Source: Deinococcus sp. KNUC1210
GTDB taxonomy: Bacteria > Deinococcota > Deinococci > Deinococcales > Deinococcaceae
Assembly (NCBI RefSeq): GCF_022344005.1
Contig: NZ_CP092189.1
Span: forward strand, 1-64,000
Reading direction: 5' to 3'
Length of the DNA stretch: 64,000 nt
Of the stretch, positions 26,006-36,957 are shown piece after piece (positions within the stretch are counted from its first letter, which is position 1; every line of letters starts with the position of its first letter). A program made the translations under genes and the position numbers. The notes under the pieces were generated by a model. It saw only the letters and a program-made list of their open reading frames with translations. It ran no database searches and was not told the origin of the DNA.

Positions 26006-27517
26006 ATGAGCGTGCCCATTCCAGCAGGAGAATTTGAGCGGCTGCTGGCGCTTGCCCGGTACGAGATGATGGATACCGGGCCAGAAGCCTCCTTCGACCG
26101 TGTGACGGCGCTGACCGCCCGCATGCTCGATATGCCGCTGGTGGCGATCCATCTGGTCGATCACGACCGTGTATGGCGCAAGAGTCAGGTGGGGCTCGGC
26201 CCCGGCGAGATGCCGCGCAGTCAGGCGCTGTGCTCGTGGACAATCATGAGCGACGAAGTCAATGTGGTCCCGGATATCCACAGGGATCCGCGTTTCCGTG
26301 ACATGGATTCTGTGAGTGAGCGCCCTGACCTGCATACCTATGCGGGTGCGCCGCTCATCACGCCCGGCGGCCAGCGCGTCGGGACGCTGTGCGTGCTCGA
26401 CACCAGACCCCGTGACTTCGGCAGTGCCGAGCAGGAGGTGCTGCGAAGCTTCGCCTCGATCATCGTGACTGAGATGGAACTGCGAATGCGGAACAGCGAA
26501 CTGGAACGCGAAGTGAGCTTACAGGGTCAGAACCTTCAGAACCTGGAGCGCTTCCAGACGCATGCCGACGCCCTGGCGCACATCTCGGAGCGGCTGGAAG
26601 ACGACGACCTGGAAGCGTCGTTGCAGGCGGTGGCCGAGGTGCTGGGCAGCGCCGCCGATCTGGAGTGGGCGGGCCTGCTACGCTTCCAGGACGGAACCCT
26701 CGACTCTGCGACAGCCTGGACTCGCCCCGGCCTCGATCTCAGCCGCCTGGGCGAGCGCGACGCGTACCGCCAGGGCGTCACCTGGGAGGTGCTGCAGAGC
26801 GGTCAGCCTCTGTTTATCGACGATTACCGCACGCATCCACAGGCCCATCCGTCCTTTCTGGCGGGTGGTCTGCGGGCTGCTGCATGGCTGCCTCTGGGCG
26901 CTGCCGGGGGCGTGAAATACCTGATGCTCGCCGTGCGGCTCAACCGCGACGCTCCCTGGCTGCTGGCCGACCGGGCACTGTTTCAGGCGGCGGCGAGCAT
27001 CATCGGGCGAGCGCTGGAACGGCTCACCTATCTGCAAGAGGTCGAGGCGGCGGCCAACCGCGACAGCCTGACCGACGTGGGCAATCGCCGCGCCTTCGAT
27101 GCGGCGCTCGCTGCCCTTGATGTCTCGGGTGCAGATTTCACCGCCGTCATGCTCGATCTGGACGGCCTCAAGAGCATCAACGATTCGCAGGGCCACGAGC
27201 GCGGCGATCAGGTGCTGTCGCTGTTCGCCGCAGCGCTGGCCCGTGAGTTCCGCGCTTCGGACGGCGTCTACCGTCTGGGCGGCGACGAATTCGCGGTGCT
27301 GCTGTCGGCGGGAAACACCCTGCCAGAACACGAAATCTTTGAGCGAATGCACTGGGCGGTGCGGGTCCTCAACAGCGAGAACTTTACCCAGGTCGATGCC
27401 AGTGTCGGGGTGGCGAGCCGAAAAGACGCGTCGGTGCCTGCTGCTCAGACCCTGAAATGGGCCGACGAACGAATGTATGTTCAGAAACGTGGGCGAAAAC
27501 GGGAACGGATCGCCTGA
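26006..27517 (+). CDS. GAF-GAF-GGDEF diguanylate cyclase
   Basis: A 503-residue signalling protein. It has an N-terminal GAF (about 10-155, with SQALCSWTIM and YAGAPLITPGGQRVGTLCVLD), a short coiled linker (about 160-190), a second GAF-like region (about 195-340) and a C-terminal GGDEF domain (about 345-503). The active-site loop VYRLGGDEFAVLL is intact, and the domain opens with DSLTDVGNRRAFDAAL. It should make cyclic di-GMP from two GTP under control of small-molecule or redox sensing by the GAF domains. No membrane segments are visible. The gene starts at ATG 26006, right behind a -10 box, and ends at a strong bidirectional terminator. Confidence 0.92.
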   Translation: MSVPIPAGEFERLLALARYEMMDTGPEASFDRVTALTARMLDMPLVAIHLVDHDRVWRKSQVGLGPGEMPRSQALCSWTIMSDEVNVVPDIHRDPRFRDMDSVSERPDLHTYAGAPLITPGGQRVGTLCVLDTRPRDFGSAEQEVLRSFASIIVTEMELRMRNSELEREVSLQGQNLQNLERFQTHADALAHISERLEDDDLEASLQAVAEVLGSAADLEWAGLLRFQDGTLDSATAWTRPGLDLSRLGERDAYRQGVTWEVLQSGQPLFIDDYRTHPQAHPSFLAGGLRAAAWLPLGAAGGVKYLMLAVRLNRDAPWLLADRALFQAAASIIGRALERLTYLQEVEAAANRDSLTDVGNRRAFDAALAALDVSGADFTAVMLDLDGLKSINDSQGHERGDQVLSLFAAALAREFRASDGVYRLGGDEFAVLLSAGNTLPEHEIFERMHWAVRVLNSENFTQVDASVGVASRKDASVPAAQTLKWADERMYVQKRGRKRERIA

Positions 27518-27533
27518 GCGCCAGCTCAGCCCT

Positions 27534-27583
27534 CACGACAGCAGCGGCCCCATCTATCCGGATGGGGCCGCTGCTTTGTCGTG
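27534..27583. terminator. Strong bidirectional terminator
   Basis: GCAGCGGCCCCATC (27541-27554) and GATGGGGCCGCTGC (27561-27574) form a perfect 14-bp stem with a 6-base loop. Outer arms CACGACA/TGTCGTG extend it, with a T-rich junction. It separates the convergent GGDEF and rpoD genes. Confidence 0.85.
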
Positions 27584-27586
27584 TAC

Positions 27587-29122
<1,536 letters not shown>

Positions 29123-29332
29123 CTATACTCCAGGGAAGTGGATGTGTGCTGAACGTGGCAGGGCGGGTGCGGGCGATGGGCGATGCGGCAGGAAGCCGCG
29201 CCTCGGCGTGACCGAATATACTAGCGCGTTTTGGCGCGTTCTGCCCGCACAACGTCTCTATTCTGACATCTTCCTCTTCGTTCCGGCACCTGCACCTCGG
29301 TCCTGACCTCTAAAGGCAGCTCCAGCAAAGAA

Positions 29333-29376
29333 TCTGCCGGAAAGGAGAGCCCGTGTAGGACGTCCTTTCCGGCAGA
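29333..29376 (-). terminator. Terminator after the HU gene
   Basis: TCTGCCGGAAAGGA and TCCTTTCCGGCAGA are perfect 14-bp arms around a 16-base loop, followed on the minus strand by TTCTTTG. It ends the HU transcript before rpoD. Confidence 0.85.
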
Positions 29377-29397
29377 GTTCATGGCCCGGCAGAGACT

Positions 29398-29757
29398 TTA
29401 CAGATCGGCCTTCAGGGTGCTGGCGACCTTGTAGGACACCTTTTTGCCTGCCGGAATCTGGATCTTTTCGCTGGTGCCGGGGCGCACGCCCTGACGTGCC
29501 GCAGTGGCCTTCACGCTGAAGGTGCCGACGCCCGGCAGGCCCACGCTCTTGCCGCCGCGCAGGGCTTCCACGATGGCTTCGAGGGCGGCATCTACGGCAG
29601 CGCCCGCTTCCTTCTTGGTCAGGCTCGTCTGGGTGGCGACCAGATCGATCAGCTGAGTCTTGCCGAGCTTCTCGGTGGTCGTGGCCTCGGCGACGGGGGC
29701 GGCGGGCTTGGCAGCAGCGGGCTTGGCTGCCGTCTTGGCAGGAGATTTCTTCGTCAT
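29398..29757 (-). CDS. HU-family nucleoid protein with basic N-terminal tail
   Basis: A 119-residue HU protein that bends and compacts DNA as a dimer. Residues 1-30 are a Lys/Ala/Pro-rich tail ([18 protein letters not shown]), as known for Deinococcus HU. The HU fold follows: [25 protein letters not shown], then [15 protein letters not shown] and the DNA-binding arm region [27 protein letters not shown] 29757 is chosen because the tail starts there; an upstream start at 29796 adds unlikely residues. A strong hairpin terminator follows. Confidence 0.95.
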   Translation of the reverse strand: MTKKSPAKTAAKPAAAKPAAPVAEATTTEKLGKTQLIDLVATQTSLTKKEAGAAVDAALEAIVEALRGGKSVGLPGVGTFSVKATAARQGVRPGTSEKIQIPAGKKVSYKVASTLKADL

Positions 29758-29928
29758 GGCGGGTATGATGCCACAACTTGCGCCGCTCGTGGTCACGATC
29801 TAAAGGTGAAATGAAGTGCCGCGCTGCGGAAGAGAGTCATGCAGTCCTCTTCAGAGCTGAGCCTCCGAGCGGAGGCGTCCCTGAGCACTCTGTCAGCTGT
29901 GCCTGACATCGGCTGGACGCAGCATCCC

Positions 29929-30903
29929 TCAGAATCCCAGGACCGGATGAGGCTGATACGGCTCTTCCAGATACGCCATGTCCTCGGCGCTCAGCTTCAG
30001 GTCCAGAGCAGCCAGCGCGTCTTCCAGATGCGGCATTTTGCTCGCTCCGATGATCGGCGCGGTCACTCCGGGCTTGGCGAGAATCCACGCGGTTGCCACC
30101 TGTGCAGGCGACACGCCCAGCCGTCCGGCAACCTCGGTCACTCTTGCCTGCACGGCATAATCGCCCTCGGTGCGGTACATCGACTCTCCGAAGGCGTCGC
30201 TGCGGGCGCGGGTGGTCTGGGCTTCGCCGCGTGGCCTGTTGCCTGCCAGAAAGCCACGTGCCAGCGGACTCCAGGGAATGACGCCCACACCGTCTTCCAT
30301 GCACAGGGGAATCATCTCGCGCTCTTCCTCGCGGTACACCAGATTGTAGTGATTCTGCATCGAAACAAAGCGCGTCAGGCCGTGCAGATCGGCGGCGTGC
30401 TGCATTTTGGCGAACTGATACGCCGCCATGCTGCTCGCGCCGATGTAGCGCACCATGCCCTGCCGCACCAGATCGTGCAGAGCAGTCATGGTTTCCAGAA
30501 TCGGCGTATGTGGGTCGAAGCGGTGAATCTGGTACAGGTCGATATAATCGGTGCCCAGGCGCTTCAGACTGGCCTGCGCCGCGCTCATGATGTGGGCGCG
30601 TGACAGCCCCCTGTCGTTGGGACCGTCGCCCATCTTGCCGTGAACCTTGGTGGCGATCACGACCTGATCTCGCTGCGCCATGTCTTTCAGTGCGCGGCCC
30701 ACGATTTCTTCGCTGCGCCCAAGCGAGTACACATCGGCGGTATCGAAGAAGGTGATACCCGCCTCCAGCGCCCGCGCAAGAAAGGGGCGGCTCGGCTCTT
30801 CGGGCAACACCCAGTCGCGCCAGGCGGGATCACCGTAGGTCATGGTGCCGAGCGAGAGGCGCGAGACGTTCAGACCGCTGGTGCCGAGGCGTACATAGTC
30901 CAT
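29929..30903 (-). CDS. Aldo/keto reductase
   Basis: A 324-residue NADP-dependent oxidoreductase of the aldo/keto reductase TIM-barrel family. The catalytic tetrad is placed normally: Asp and Tyr in FFDTADVYSLGRSEEIVG, Lys in VVIATKVHG, His in YQIHRFD. The cofactor part has SPLARGFLAGNRP and the C-terminal IIGASKMPHLEDALAAL. The sequence is of the YajO/PdxI-like subgroup. Substrate is not predictable. Start ATG 30903 precedes the conserved MDYVRLGTSGLNVSRL; the longer start at 30972 is unlikely. Confidence 0.92.
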   Translation of the reverse strand: MDYVRLGTSGLNVSRLSLGTMTYGDPAWRDWVLPEEPSRPFLARALEAGITFFDTADVYSLGRSEEIVGRALKDMAQRDQVVIATKVHGKMGDGPNDRGLSRAHIMSAAQASLKRLGTDYIDLYQIHRFDPHTPILETMTALHDLVRQGMVRYIGASSMAAYQFAKMQHAADLHGLTRFVSMQNHYNLVYREEEREMIPLCMEDGVGVIPWSPLARGFLAGNRPRGEAQTTRARSDAFGESMYRTEGDYAVQARVTEVAGRLGVSPAQVATAWILAKPGVTAPIIGASKMPHLEDALAALDLKLSAEDMAYLEEPYQPHPVLGF

Positions 30904-30975
30904 ACCCCGACTATTCCACAGCCCACAGCACCTGAATGAGTCAACACCAGCAGGCTTCAGGCGATTAAGCAATCA

Positions 30976-30997
30976 GAAAGAAAGGCCCTCTCGGGCC
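30976..30997 (-). terminator. Terminator after the small membrane protein gene
   Basis: GGCCC-GAGA-GGGCC with TTTCTTTCT following on the minus strand, about 24 bases after the stop at 31021. Confidence 0.75.
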
Positions 30998-31020
30998 ATG
31001 TTGCCTAAAAGAGGGCGTTC

Positions 31021-31212
31021 TCAGCTCGCCTCTTCAAATTCGAACACGGGCTCCTCGGCATTCTGGTCGAGACCGGGAATCGCCAGGATTGCCAGCATCA
31101 GCGCTGCCAGCACGCAGGCGATCCCGACCGGGTAGAAGACGAACAGCGCAGGGACGGCCAGCAGGGCCATACCCAGCGCACCGATCAGAGTCACCAACGT
31201 CATTCTGCTCAT
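31021..31212 (-). CDS. Small two-helix membrane protein
   Basis: A 63-residue protein with two hydrophobic helices (about 3-22 and 25-46) and an acidic tail (EEPVFEFEEAS). No family is recognised. Start ATG 31212 (or 31203) directly precedes the first helix; a longer frame to 31377 adds residues of unlikely composition. A rho-independent terminator just downstream supports it as a real transcript. Confidence 0.6.
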   Translation of the reverse strand: MSRMTLVTLIGALGMALLAVPALFVFYPVGIACVLAALMLAILAIPGLDQNAEEPVFEFEEAS

Positions 31213-31418
31213 ACTGCCAGCATGACGGCTGCACCGCTCCGGAAGTGTGGAAGCGCCTAAAGCTTCGTTTGAACAAAAGTCATCAACAATTGATGCGGCC
31301 CAGAGCAGCTCTTCAGAGTTCGGGGGTATGGTGCTTTCCTGCTGTGAACACGGCTTTTCTGAGGACACGCTCAGCACGTTCAGCGGGCGCTTCCGGAAGT
31401 TCGGTCTGCTCGCTGCTC

Positions 31419-31424
31419 TAGACT
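31419..31424 (+). promoter_or_regulatory. Leaderless-type -10 box
   Basis: TAGACT ends 6 bases before ATG 31431 of the alpha/beta hydrolase gene; there is no ribosome site. Confidence 0.5.
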
Positions 31425-31430
31425 TCGCCC

Positions 31431-32216
31431 ATGCAGATCAATGGTCTTGAACTCAATGTCCAGCAGAGTGGAAGTGGTCAGCCGCTGGTGCTGCTGCACG
31501 GTCTGAGCAGCGACATCACGGCGATGCAGCCCCAGATCGACGCCTTCAGCGAGCAGTTTCACGTGATCGCCCTCGACAGCCGGGGTCACGGGCGCTCGGA
31601 CAGGCCCGCCGAGTACACGCTGCAAGACCACATCTCCGACGTGATCGGTGTGATGGACGCCCTCGATCTGCCCACGGTCTTTCTGATGGGCAGTTCGATG
31701 GGCAGCTACGTCGCGCAGGGTGTGGCGACCCGGCAGCCGCAGCGGGTATCGAAGCTGGTACTCGTCACGCCCAAGGCCAGCGGTCAGACTTCCTCTTCGG
31801 CTCGGCTGCTGGCCCAGCACGCTGCCGAACTCGAAGGCCGCTCGCCCGAAGAAGTGCAGGCGTTTCTGGCAGACAAGCTCTTTGCCCCGACCACCTCTAC
31901 GGAAATCAAGGCGATGATGGCGGAGTCCATGCAGCAACACGCCCAGGCAGGTCTGACCCTGACGCCTGCTCAGTACCTCGCTGCCAACCGGGCGCTGGAA
32001 GGGTTTGACTTCCGGGACGTGCTGCCGCAGGTGACTGCAAAAACTCTGATTCTGAGCGGGCGCTTCGATCCGCTCAACTCTGTTCAGGACGGCGAAGAGA
32101 TCGCCCGCCTGATTCCGGACGCCCGGCTGGAAGTGCTGGAATACTCCGGGCATCTGCCGAATATCGAGGAGCCGGAGCGCCTGCATCAGCTCGTGCTGGA
32201 TTTTCTGCGGGAGTAG
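31431..32216 (+). CDS. Alpha/beta-fold hydrolase
   Basis: A 261-residue hydrolase. The nucleophile elbow FLMGSSMGSYV contains the Ser of GxSxG, the acid is probably in LSGRFDPLNS, and the base His is in YSGHLPNIEEPE. The oxyanion region is LLHGLSSD. It resembles 3-oxoadipate enol-lactonase/esterase-type proteins, but no aromatic-degradation genes are near, so the substrate is open. It is a single gene with a leaderless promoter and its own terminator. Confidence 0.9.
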   Translation: MQINGLELNVQQSGSGQPLVLLHGLSSDITAMQPQIDAFSEQFHVIALDSRGHGRSDRPAEYTLQDHISDVIGVMDALDLPTVFLMGSSMGSYVAQGVATRQPQRVSKLVLVTPKASGQTSSSARLLAQHAAELEGRSPEEVQAFLADKLFAPTTSTEIKAMMAESMQQHAQAGLTLTPAQYLAANRALEGFDFRDVLPQVTAKTLILSGRFDPLNSVQDGEEIARLIPDARLEVLEYSGHLPNIEEPERLHQLVLDFLRE

Positions 32217-32234
32217 GGCACGCGGAAACTGTCA

Positions 32235-32268
32235 GGGGCCGGGCGTCTGTTCTGAGACGTCCGGCCCC
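32235..32268 (+). terminator. Hairpin terminator after the hydrolase gene
   Basis: GGGGCCGGGCGTCT pairs with AGACGTCCGGCCCC (one mismatch) around a 6-base loop, followed by a short pyrimidine tract. It lies between convergent genes. Confidence 0.7.
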
Positions 32269-32315
32269 TCCGTTTCCCGACCTGACAGGCCAACTGGTTC
32301 TACACGCCGCCTTTT

Positions 32316-33341
32316 TTAGACGCCCACGGGCAGGCCGCTGCGGGCGCTCTCATAGCCGCCCAGCACCAGCCGCACGCTTTCACGTCCGTCCTCGCCGGTA
32401 CAGACGATGGGCGTTCCCTGCGTGATGGACGCCAGGAAGTGCTGCACACTCCGCACGTGGCCGTTGGCACCGTCCGCGAAGTCGTACCACGTCTCGTCGC
32501 CCTTGTCCCAGCCGCCAAATCCGAATTCACGGGTCAGCAGCCGCAGTCTGGGGGTGCCCAGGCGGTTGCTGCATTCCAGCGAACCCTGCGTGCCGTAGAC
32601 CGCGAAGCTCTCCTCCCAGCCTGTCGCCGTCCAGCTGTTCTCGACACTGCCCAGTGCGCCGCTCTCGAATTCCAGGCTGGCAACGCTGGTGTCCTCCACC
32701 TCGATCTCGAACTTGAGGGTGTTCATGCGGGCGTAGATGCTGCGAACGTCGCCGCCGAAGTGCCGAGCCAGATCCATCATGTGACAGCCGTTGTCGAGCA
32801 GAGTGCCGCCGCCACTGGCCGCGAGGCTGCCGAAGACGCCGCGCACTTCCGGCGCACCGCCCCAGTCGTGCGCCTGCCGCAGCCGCATGAAGGTCACGCG
32901 CCCGATGCGGCCCTCGTCGATCAGGCGTTTGGCCGTTTCGACCAGCGGGCTGCTTCTCAGGTGGTGTCCGGTCTGAAGCACCGCGCCGCTCGATCTGGCG
33001 GCCTCGATCATGGCGTCGCAGGCTTCCAGATCCAGAGACAGCGGCTTTTCGCAGAGGACGTGAATGCCCCGGCGCAGCGCCTCCAGAGCGGCAGGCGCGT
33101 GAAACGCATTGGGCGTGCAGATGCTCACGGCCTGAATGTGTTCGCGCTCCAGCATGTCCTCGAAGCTGGCGTATCCGCGTGCCTGCCACTCGTCCTCGCG
33201 CCGCAGCCGCGTCCCCTCGCTGACCTCCGCGAAGGCGACCACGTTGGCTCCGCCGTGGCGGTAGCCCTCGTAGTGGCGCTGCGAAATGCCGCCCGCCCCG
33301 ATGATGCCGACGTTCAGCGTCTCGTTTCCGGCAGGGCTCAC
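32316..33341 (-). CDS. Gfo/Idh/MocA-family oxidoreductase
   Basis: A 341-residue NAD(P)-dependent sugar dehydrogenase-type protein. The Rossmann loop [17 protein letters not shown] is at the N-terminus, the catalytic-Lys motif is [11 protein letters not shown], and a C-terminal alpha/beta domain has [19 protein letters not shown]. It starts at GTG 33341, overlapping the stop of the ThuA gene (GTGA). ThuA and Gfo/Idh partners occur together in trehalose and disaccharide 3-keto-sugar use (ThuA/ThuB), which is the best functional hint. Confidence 0.9.
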   Translation of the reverse strand: MSPAGNETLNVGIIGAGGISQRHYEGYRHGGANVVAFAEVSEGTRLRREDEWQARGYASFEDMLEREHIQAVSICTPNAFHAPAALEALRRGIHVLCEKPLSLDLEACDAMIEAARSSGAVLQTGHHLRSSPLVETAKRLIDEGRIGRVTFMRLRQAHDWGGAPEVRGVFGSLAASGGGTLLDNGCHMMDLARHFGGDVRSIYARMNTLKFEIEVEDTSVASLEFESGALGSVENSWTATGWEESFAVYGTQGSLECSNRLGTPRLRLLTREFGFGGWDKGDETWYDFADGANGHVRSVQHFLASITQGTPIVCTGEDGRESVRLVLGGYESARSGLPVGV

Positions 33342-34099
33342 GGCTGCTCTCCGGCCTCTCCGGCCTGCTCTGCTTCCGGCAACACTTCGAGCGGAGCGCG
33401 GTTGCCGAACGAACGCGGCGCACTGGCAGTCGGCATGGCCCACATGGCAGCGTTGGCGATCACCTTCCGGATTCCGTCGTGGAAGTACGTCGGGTACGTC
33501 TCATGACCGGGGCGGAAGTAGAAGATTTTGCCGCTGCCGCGTGTAAAGGTGCAGCCGCTGCGGAAGACCTCGCCGCCGGTAAACCAGCTCACGAAGATCA
33601 GTTCGTCGGGCGCGGGAATGTCGAAATGCTCGCCGTACATCTCCTCGGCAGGCAGCTCGATGTATTCGCCCACACCCTGCGCGATGGGGTGCGCCGGATT
33701 GACCACCCACAGCCGCTCCTTGTCGGTGGCCTCGCGCCATTTCAGGTCGCAGCCGGTGCCCATCAGACGCTTGAACACCTTGCTGAAGTGCCCGGAGTGC
33801 AGCACGATCAGGCCCATGCCGTCCAGCACCCGCGCCAGCACCCGCTCGACGATCTCATCCGATACGGCAGCGTGCGCCTTGTGGCCCCACCACACCAGCA
33901 CGTCGGTGCTGTCCAGCACGTCCTGCGTCAGTCCGTGTTCCGGCTCGTCCAGCGTGGCGGTCTTCACGTCTGTGAAGCCGTGTGCGGCCAGTCCGTCGGC
34001 GATGGCGCCGTGGATGCCCTGCGGATAGAGAGCGGCCACCTTCGGGTTTTCGTGCTCGTGGCGGTATTCGTTCCAGACGGTCAGACGGGGCTGTGTCAT
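33338..34099 (-). CDS. ThuA-domain protein (trehalose-utilization type)
   Basis: A 253-residue ThuA-like protein with a class I glutamine amidotransferase-like fold. Landmarks are [51 protein letters not shown] and the C-terminal [25 protein letters not shown] precedes ATG 34099 by about 9 bases; an upstream frame adds 19 unlikely residues. It is the first gene of a pair with the Gfo/Idh oxidoreductase. Disaccharide (trehalose or maltose-like) conversion is inferred from ThuA/ThuB precedents. Confidence 0.9.
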   Translation of the reverse strand: MTQPRLTVWNEYRHEHENPKVAALYPQGIHGAIADGLAAHGFTDVKTATLDEPEHGLTQDVLDSTDVLVWWGHKAHAAVSDEIVERVLARVLDGMGLIVLHSGHFSKVFKRLMGTGCDLKWREATDKERLWVVNPAHPIAQGVGEYIELPAEEMYGEHFDIPAPDELIFVSWFTGGEVFRSGCTFTRGSGKIFYFRPGHETYPTYFHDGIRKVIANAAMWAMPTASAPRSFGNRAPLEVLPEAEQAGEAGEQP

Positions 34100-34331
34100 G
34101 CTCAAGTCTCCTTGTCGCTCCAGTGAGCGTGGTCGCTCGGGTGGGCGCTCAACCAAAGTTCTGTGGTGCAGACGCCAGACTATAACGATTCAGAAGCGGC
34201 TTCAATCCCCTCAACTCGGTCAACTGTCACGCTTTTCCGCTCGCCCTCGACACGGCTTCAGCTCCGTCATCGCCCTTTTGAGGCCGTGGCGTGGAATACT
34301 GCCTCCCAGAGCAACGAGGGGAGGAGGCAGC

Positions 34332-35033
34332 ATGATGAAATACCGATTTGGACCGTCTGGAGGTCATGGAGGCCACGCGTTCGAGGATGCGCTGCCGGGC
34401 GACACCGTAGCGCTGGAGACGGGGGAAACCGCGTCACTGACGGGTCTGATAGGCGTTCGTGTGCGTCACGCCGACCGTATCGACGCCGTTTCGCTGGTGT
34501 GGGGCTACAGCGGCCCGGACGGGCAGACTGTTCCCGCCCCGGCAGAGCTGGAAGCGCAGCACGGCGGACCAGAGGGTGTCGAAGAGCTGTTCGAACTGCA
34601 CGCCCCCGACGAGTGGATCACCGTCATTTCGGGCCGCTACGGTCAGACGGTGGATTCGCTGCGCCTGGAAACCAATCTGGGCCGTTCGGCAGAGTTTGGC
34701 GGCAAGGGCGGCGACCACGCATTTCAGTACGACATTCCAGCGGGGCTGAAGCTGGCCGGGTTCTTCGGCAGCGCCGGATACCTGCTCGACGCCCTGGGCG
34801 TACTTCTCAGCCCGGCTGTGTCTGCGCCCGAAACGCTGCCCGAGCCAGCCAAGACCCCGGCCCGCAAGACGCCTGCCAGAAAAGCGGCGGCCTCCAAACC
34901 TGAGGCACCTTCCGCAGACGCCAAAGCAGCCAAACCCAGGAAGGCTGCCAAGAGCAGTGCCGACACGGCCACACCACCCGCCGAAGACGCCCCGAAACCC
35001 AAACGCACCCGCAAGAAAGCCGACGACAGTTGA
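34332..35033 (+). CDS. Jacalin-like lectin domain with Lys/Ala/Pro-rich tail
   Basis: A 233-residue protein behind a GGAGGAGG ribosome site. Residues 1-155 match the jacalin lectin pattern: GPSGGHGGHAFED at the N-terminus, IGVRVRHADRIDAVSLVW, then EWITVISGRYGQTVDSLRLETN, and finally GKGGDHAFQYDIP with LAGFFGSAGYLLDALGVLL. Jacalin domains bind mannose/galactose-type sugars in plants and are scattered in bacteria. Residues 160-233 are a low-complexity tail of KTPARK-, AAKPRK- and KPKRTRKK-type segments, like a histone H1 or HU tail. No signal peptide is visible, so it is probably cytoplasmic. Domain call by pattern only; ligand unknown. Confidence 0.8.
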   Translation: MMKYRFGPSGGHGGHAFEDALPGDTVALETGETASLTGLIGVRVRHADRIDAVSLVWGYSGPDGQTVPAPAELEAQHGGPEGVEELFELHAPDEWITVISGRYGQTVDSLRLETNLGRSAEFGGKGGDHAFQYDIPAGLKLAGFFGSAGYLLDALGVLLSPAVSAPETLPEPAKTPARKTPARKAAASKPEAPSADAKAAKPRKAAKSSADTATPPAEDAPKPKRTRKKADDS

Positions 35034-35107
35034 GACGAAAGCCGCCCTGAATGCCTGTTCCATCGGCGTCAGGGCGAGCTCTGTCTCAGCTGTGAATGCG
35101 GAAACCG

Positions 35108-35995
35108 TCAGCCGTTCTGAACGCCCGAGATCCGTTCGATCTGGGTGATGAGGGCGCTGTGGTCGAGGTTGCCGTCACCGTGTTTCAGCATGTCTGCGAA
35201 CAGTTCGTGCACCTGAGCGGTCAGCGGCAACTGAAGGTCGTTGCTGTTCGCCACATCCAGCACCGCCACGAGGTCTTTGACCTGATTGGTGACGGTTCCG
35301 CCCGGCTCGAACCGCCGCTCGTTCATGCGTGCGCCGTGCAGTTCCAGAATCCGGCTCTGACAGAATCCGCCCATGATCGCCTCGCGCACCTTGACCGGGT
35401 CTGCGCCGCCTGCCCGTGCCAGACTCAGCCCCTCCGCGACGGCACCGATGGTCACGGCGACAATCGCCTGATTGACCAGTTTGCACAGCTGCCCCGATCC
35501 AGACGGCCCGACATGTACAGGGTTGCCCAGCAGGCGCAGCAGCGGCTCTGCTCTGGCAAGGTCTGCCGCCTCACCGCCCACCATGATCGCCAGCGTTCCC
35601 GCCTCCGCGCCCACCGTTCCGCCGCTCACCGGGGCGTCGAGGCACTGGCAGCCCCGGCTCGCCAGCAGCGCGGCGTGGCGCTGAGCTGCCGCCGGGTGAA
35701 TGCTGCTCATGTCGATCAGCAGGGTGCCGGGAGCGAGTGCGCCGAGGATTGCTTCCAGCACGTCCGTGACCACCGGGCCGTTTGGCAGCATGGTCACGAC
35801 CACACTCGCCCCCTGCACCGCCTCGGCAGTACTCGTCGCCACCGCCGCGCCCAGTGCGCCAAGTTCTCTCAGCGGTTCCGGCGAACGGTTGAAGACCGTG
35901 ACCTGCACTCCTGCGGCCAGCAGACGTTTTGCCATCGGTCGGCCCATGAGCCCTGTGCCGATAAAGGCGACCCGCTCGGCAGGAGCGTTGTTCAC
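35108..35995 (-). CDS. Beta-hydroxyacid dehydrogenase (3-hydroxyisobutyrate/tartronate semialdehyde reductase family)
   Basis: A 295-residue NAD(P)-dependent enzyme. The cofactor loop VAFIGTGLMGRPMAKRLL is at residues 9-26; the substrate motif LDAPVSGGTVGAEAGTL and the catalytic Lys in SGQLCKLVNQAIV match 3-hydroxyisobutyrate, tartronate semialdehyde and 6-phosphogluconate-like relatives. It ends a run of overlapping genes with an SMP-30 lactonase and a cupin, so it probably works on a sugar-acid derivative rather than valine catabolism. ATG 35995 overlaps the SMP-30 stop as ATGA. Confidence 0.9.
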   Translation of the reverse strand: MNNAPAERVAFIGTGLMGRPMAKRLLAAGVQVTVFNRSPEPLRELGALGAAVATSTAEAVQGASVVVTMLPNGPVVTDVLEAILGALAPGTLLIDMSSIHPAAAQRHAALLASRGCQCLDAPVSGGTVGAEAGTLAIMVGGEAADLARAEPLLRLLGNPVHVGPSGSGQLCKLVNQAIVAVTIGAVAEGLSLARAGGADPVKVREAIMGGFCQSRILELHGARMNERRFEPGGTVTNQVKDLVAVLDVANSNDLQLPLTAQVHELFADMLKHGDGNLDHSALITQIERISGVQNG

Positions 35996-36957
35996 GCGGT
36001 GGCACCCCGCACGCCGACCTCGATGCGGTACAGGCTGGTCGAGGCGGCGATGTACAGCGTGCAGCCATCCGGGCCGCCGAAGGTCAGGTTGCCGATCACT
36101 TCCGGCACGGTGATCTCGCCCAGGCGACTGCCGTCGGCAGCATAGATCTGCACGCCGCTGGCACTGCTGGTCCAGATGTTGCCCTGCACATCGGCCCTGA
36201 ACCCGTCTGGAAATCCAGGCGACACCTCGGCAAACAGGCGGGCATTCACGGCCTGTCCATCCTGCATGTCATAGGCCAGGATGTGATGGTGCGCTTCGGG
36301 CCAGTATCCCCGGCTGCTGTGCGTGCCCGCCGTGTCGCCCACATACAGTACCGATTCGTCGGGGCTGAAGGCCAGTCCGTTCGGACAGACCATGCCGCTC
36401 ACCACCACCCGCAGTTCCTGTGTGGCAGGGTCGTAGCGGTACACTTCCTGACCGGGCTGCTCCTGGGTTCCGCCGTAGCCCTCGTGCGGCTGAATCAGGC
36501 CGTAAGGTGGATCGGTAAACCACACGGCACCGTCGCGTGTCACCACCACGTCGTTCGGACTGTTCAGGCGGTTGCCGCCGTACTCGCCCACCAGCAGCTG
36601 CCAGCTTCCGTCGTGTTCCTGCCGCACGATGCCGCGCTCGCCATGAGAGCAGCCCACGATGCGTCCCTGCTGGTCGAGCACGTGCCCGTTCTGAAAGTGC
36701 GAAGGCTTCAGGTATTCCTGCACGCCCTGGCCTTCCTGCCACACCAGCAGGCGGTTGCCGGGAATATCGCTCCAGACCAGCCGCCCGTTTGGCAGATACA
36801 CCGGCCCCTCGCCCCAGGTCGCGCCCGTCCACAGGCATTCGAGCACCGCGCCCTCTTTCAGCAGTGGCCTGAGCCGCTCGTCGGCCACCTCGATGCGGGT
36901 TTCCGGGCCGTTTCCTGTGCCCCCGCTCTTGTTGCTGTCCATGTCTTCCAAGGTCAT
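35992..36957 (-). CDS. SMP-30/gluconolactonase-family lactonase
   Basis: A 321-residue six-bladed beta-propeller. Metal-site and family motifs are present: LWTGATWGEGPVYLPNGRLVWSDIPGNR near the N-terminus, GGNRLNSPNDVVVTRDGAVWFTDPPYG in the middle (Asn and Asp ligands), and SPDESVLYVGDT. Such enzymes open aldonolactones to sugar acids. ATG 36957 overlaps the cupin stop; ATG 36942 is an alternative. The neighbouring dehydrogenases and sugar-acid reductases make gluconolactone-like substrates likely. Confidence 0.92.
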   Translation of the reverse strand: MTLEDMDSNKSGGTGNGPETRIEVADERLRPLLKEGAVLECLWTGATWGEGPVYLPNGRLVWSDIPGNRLLVWQEGQGVQEYLKPSHFQNGHVLDQQGRIVGCSHGERGIVRQEHDGSWQLLVGEYGGNRLNSPNDVVVTRDGAVWFTDPPYGLIQPHEGYGGTQEQPGQEVYRYDPATQELRVVVSGMVCPNGLAFSPDESVLYVGDTAGTHSSRGYWPEAHHHILAYDMQDGQAVNARLFAEVSPGFPDGFRADVQGNIWTSSASGVQIYAADGSRLGEITVPEVIGNLTFGGPDGCTLYIAASTSLYRIEVGVRGATA

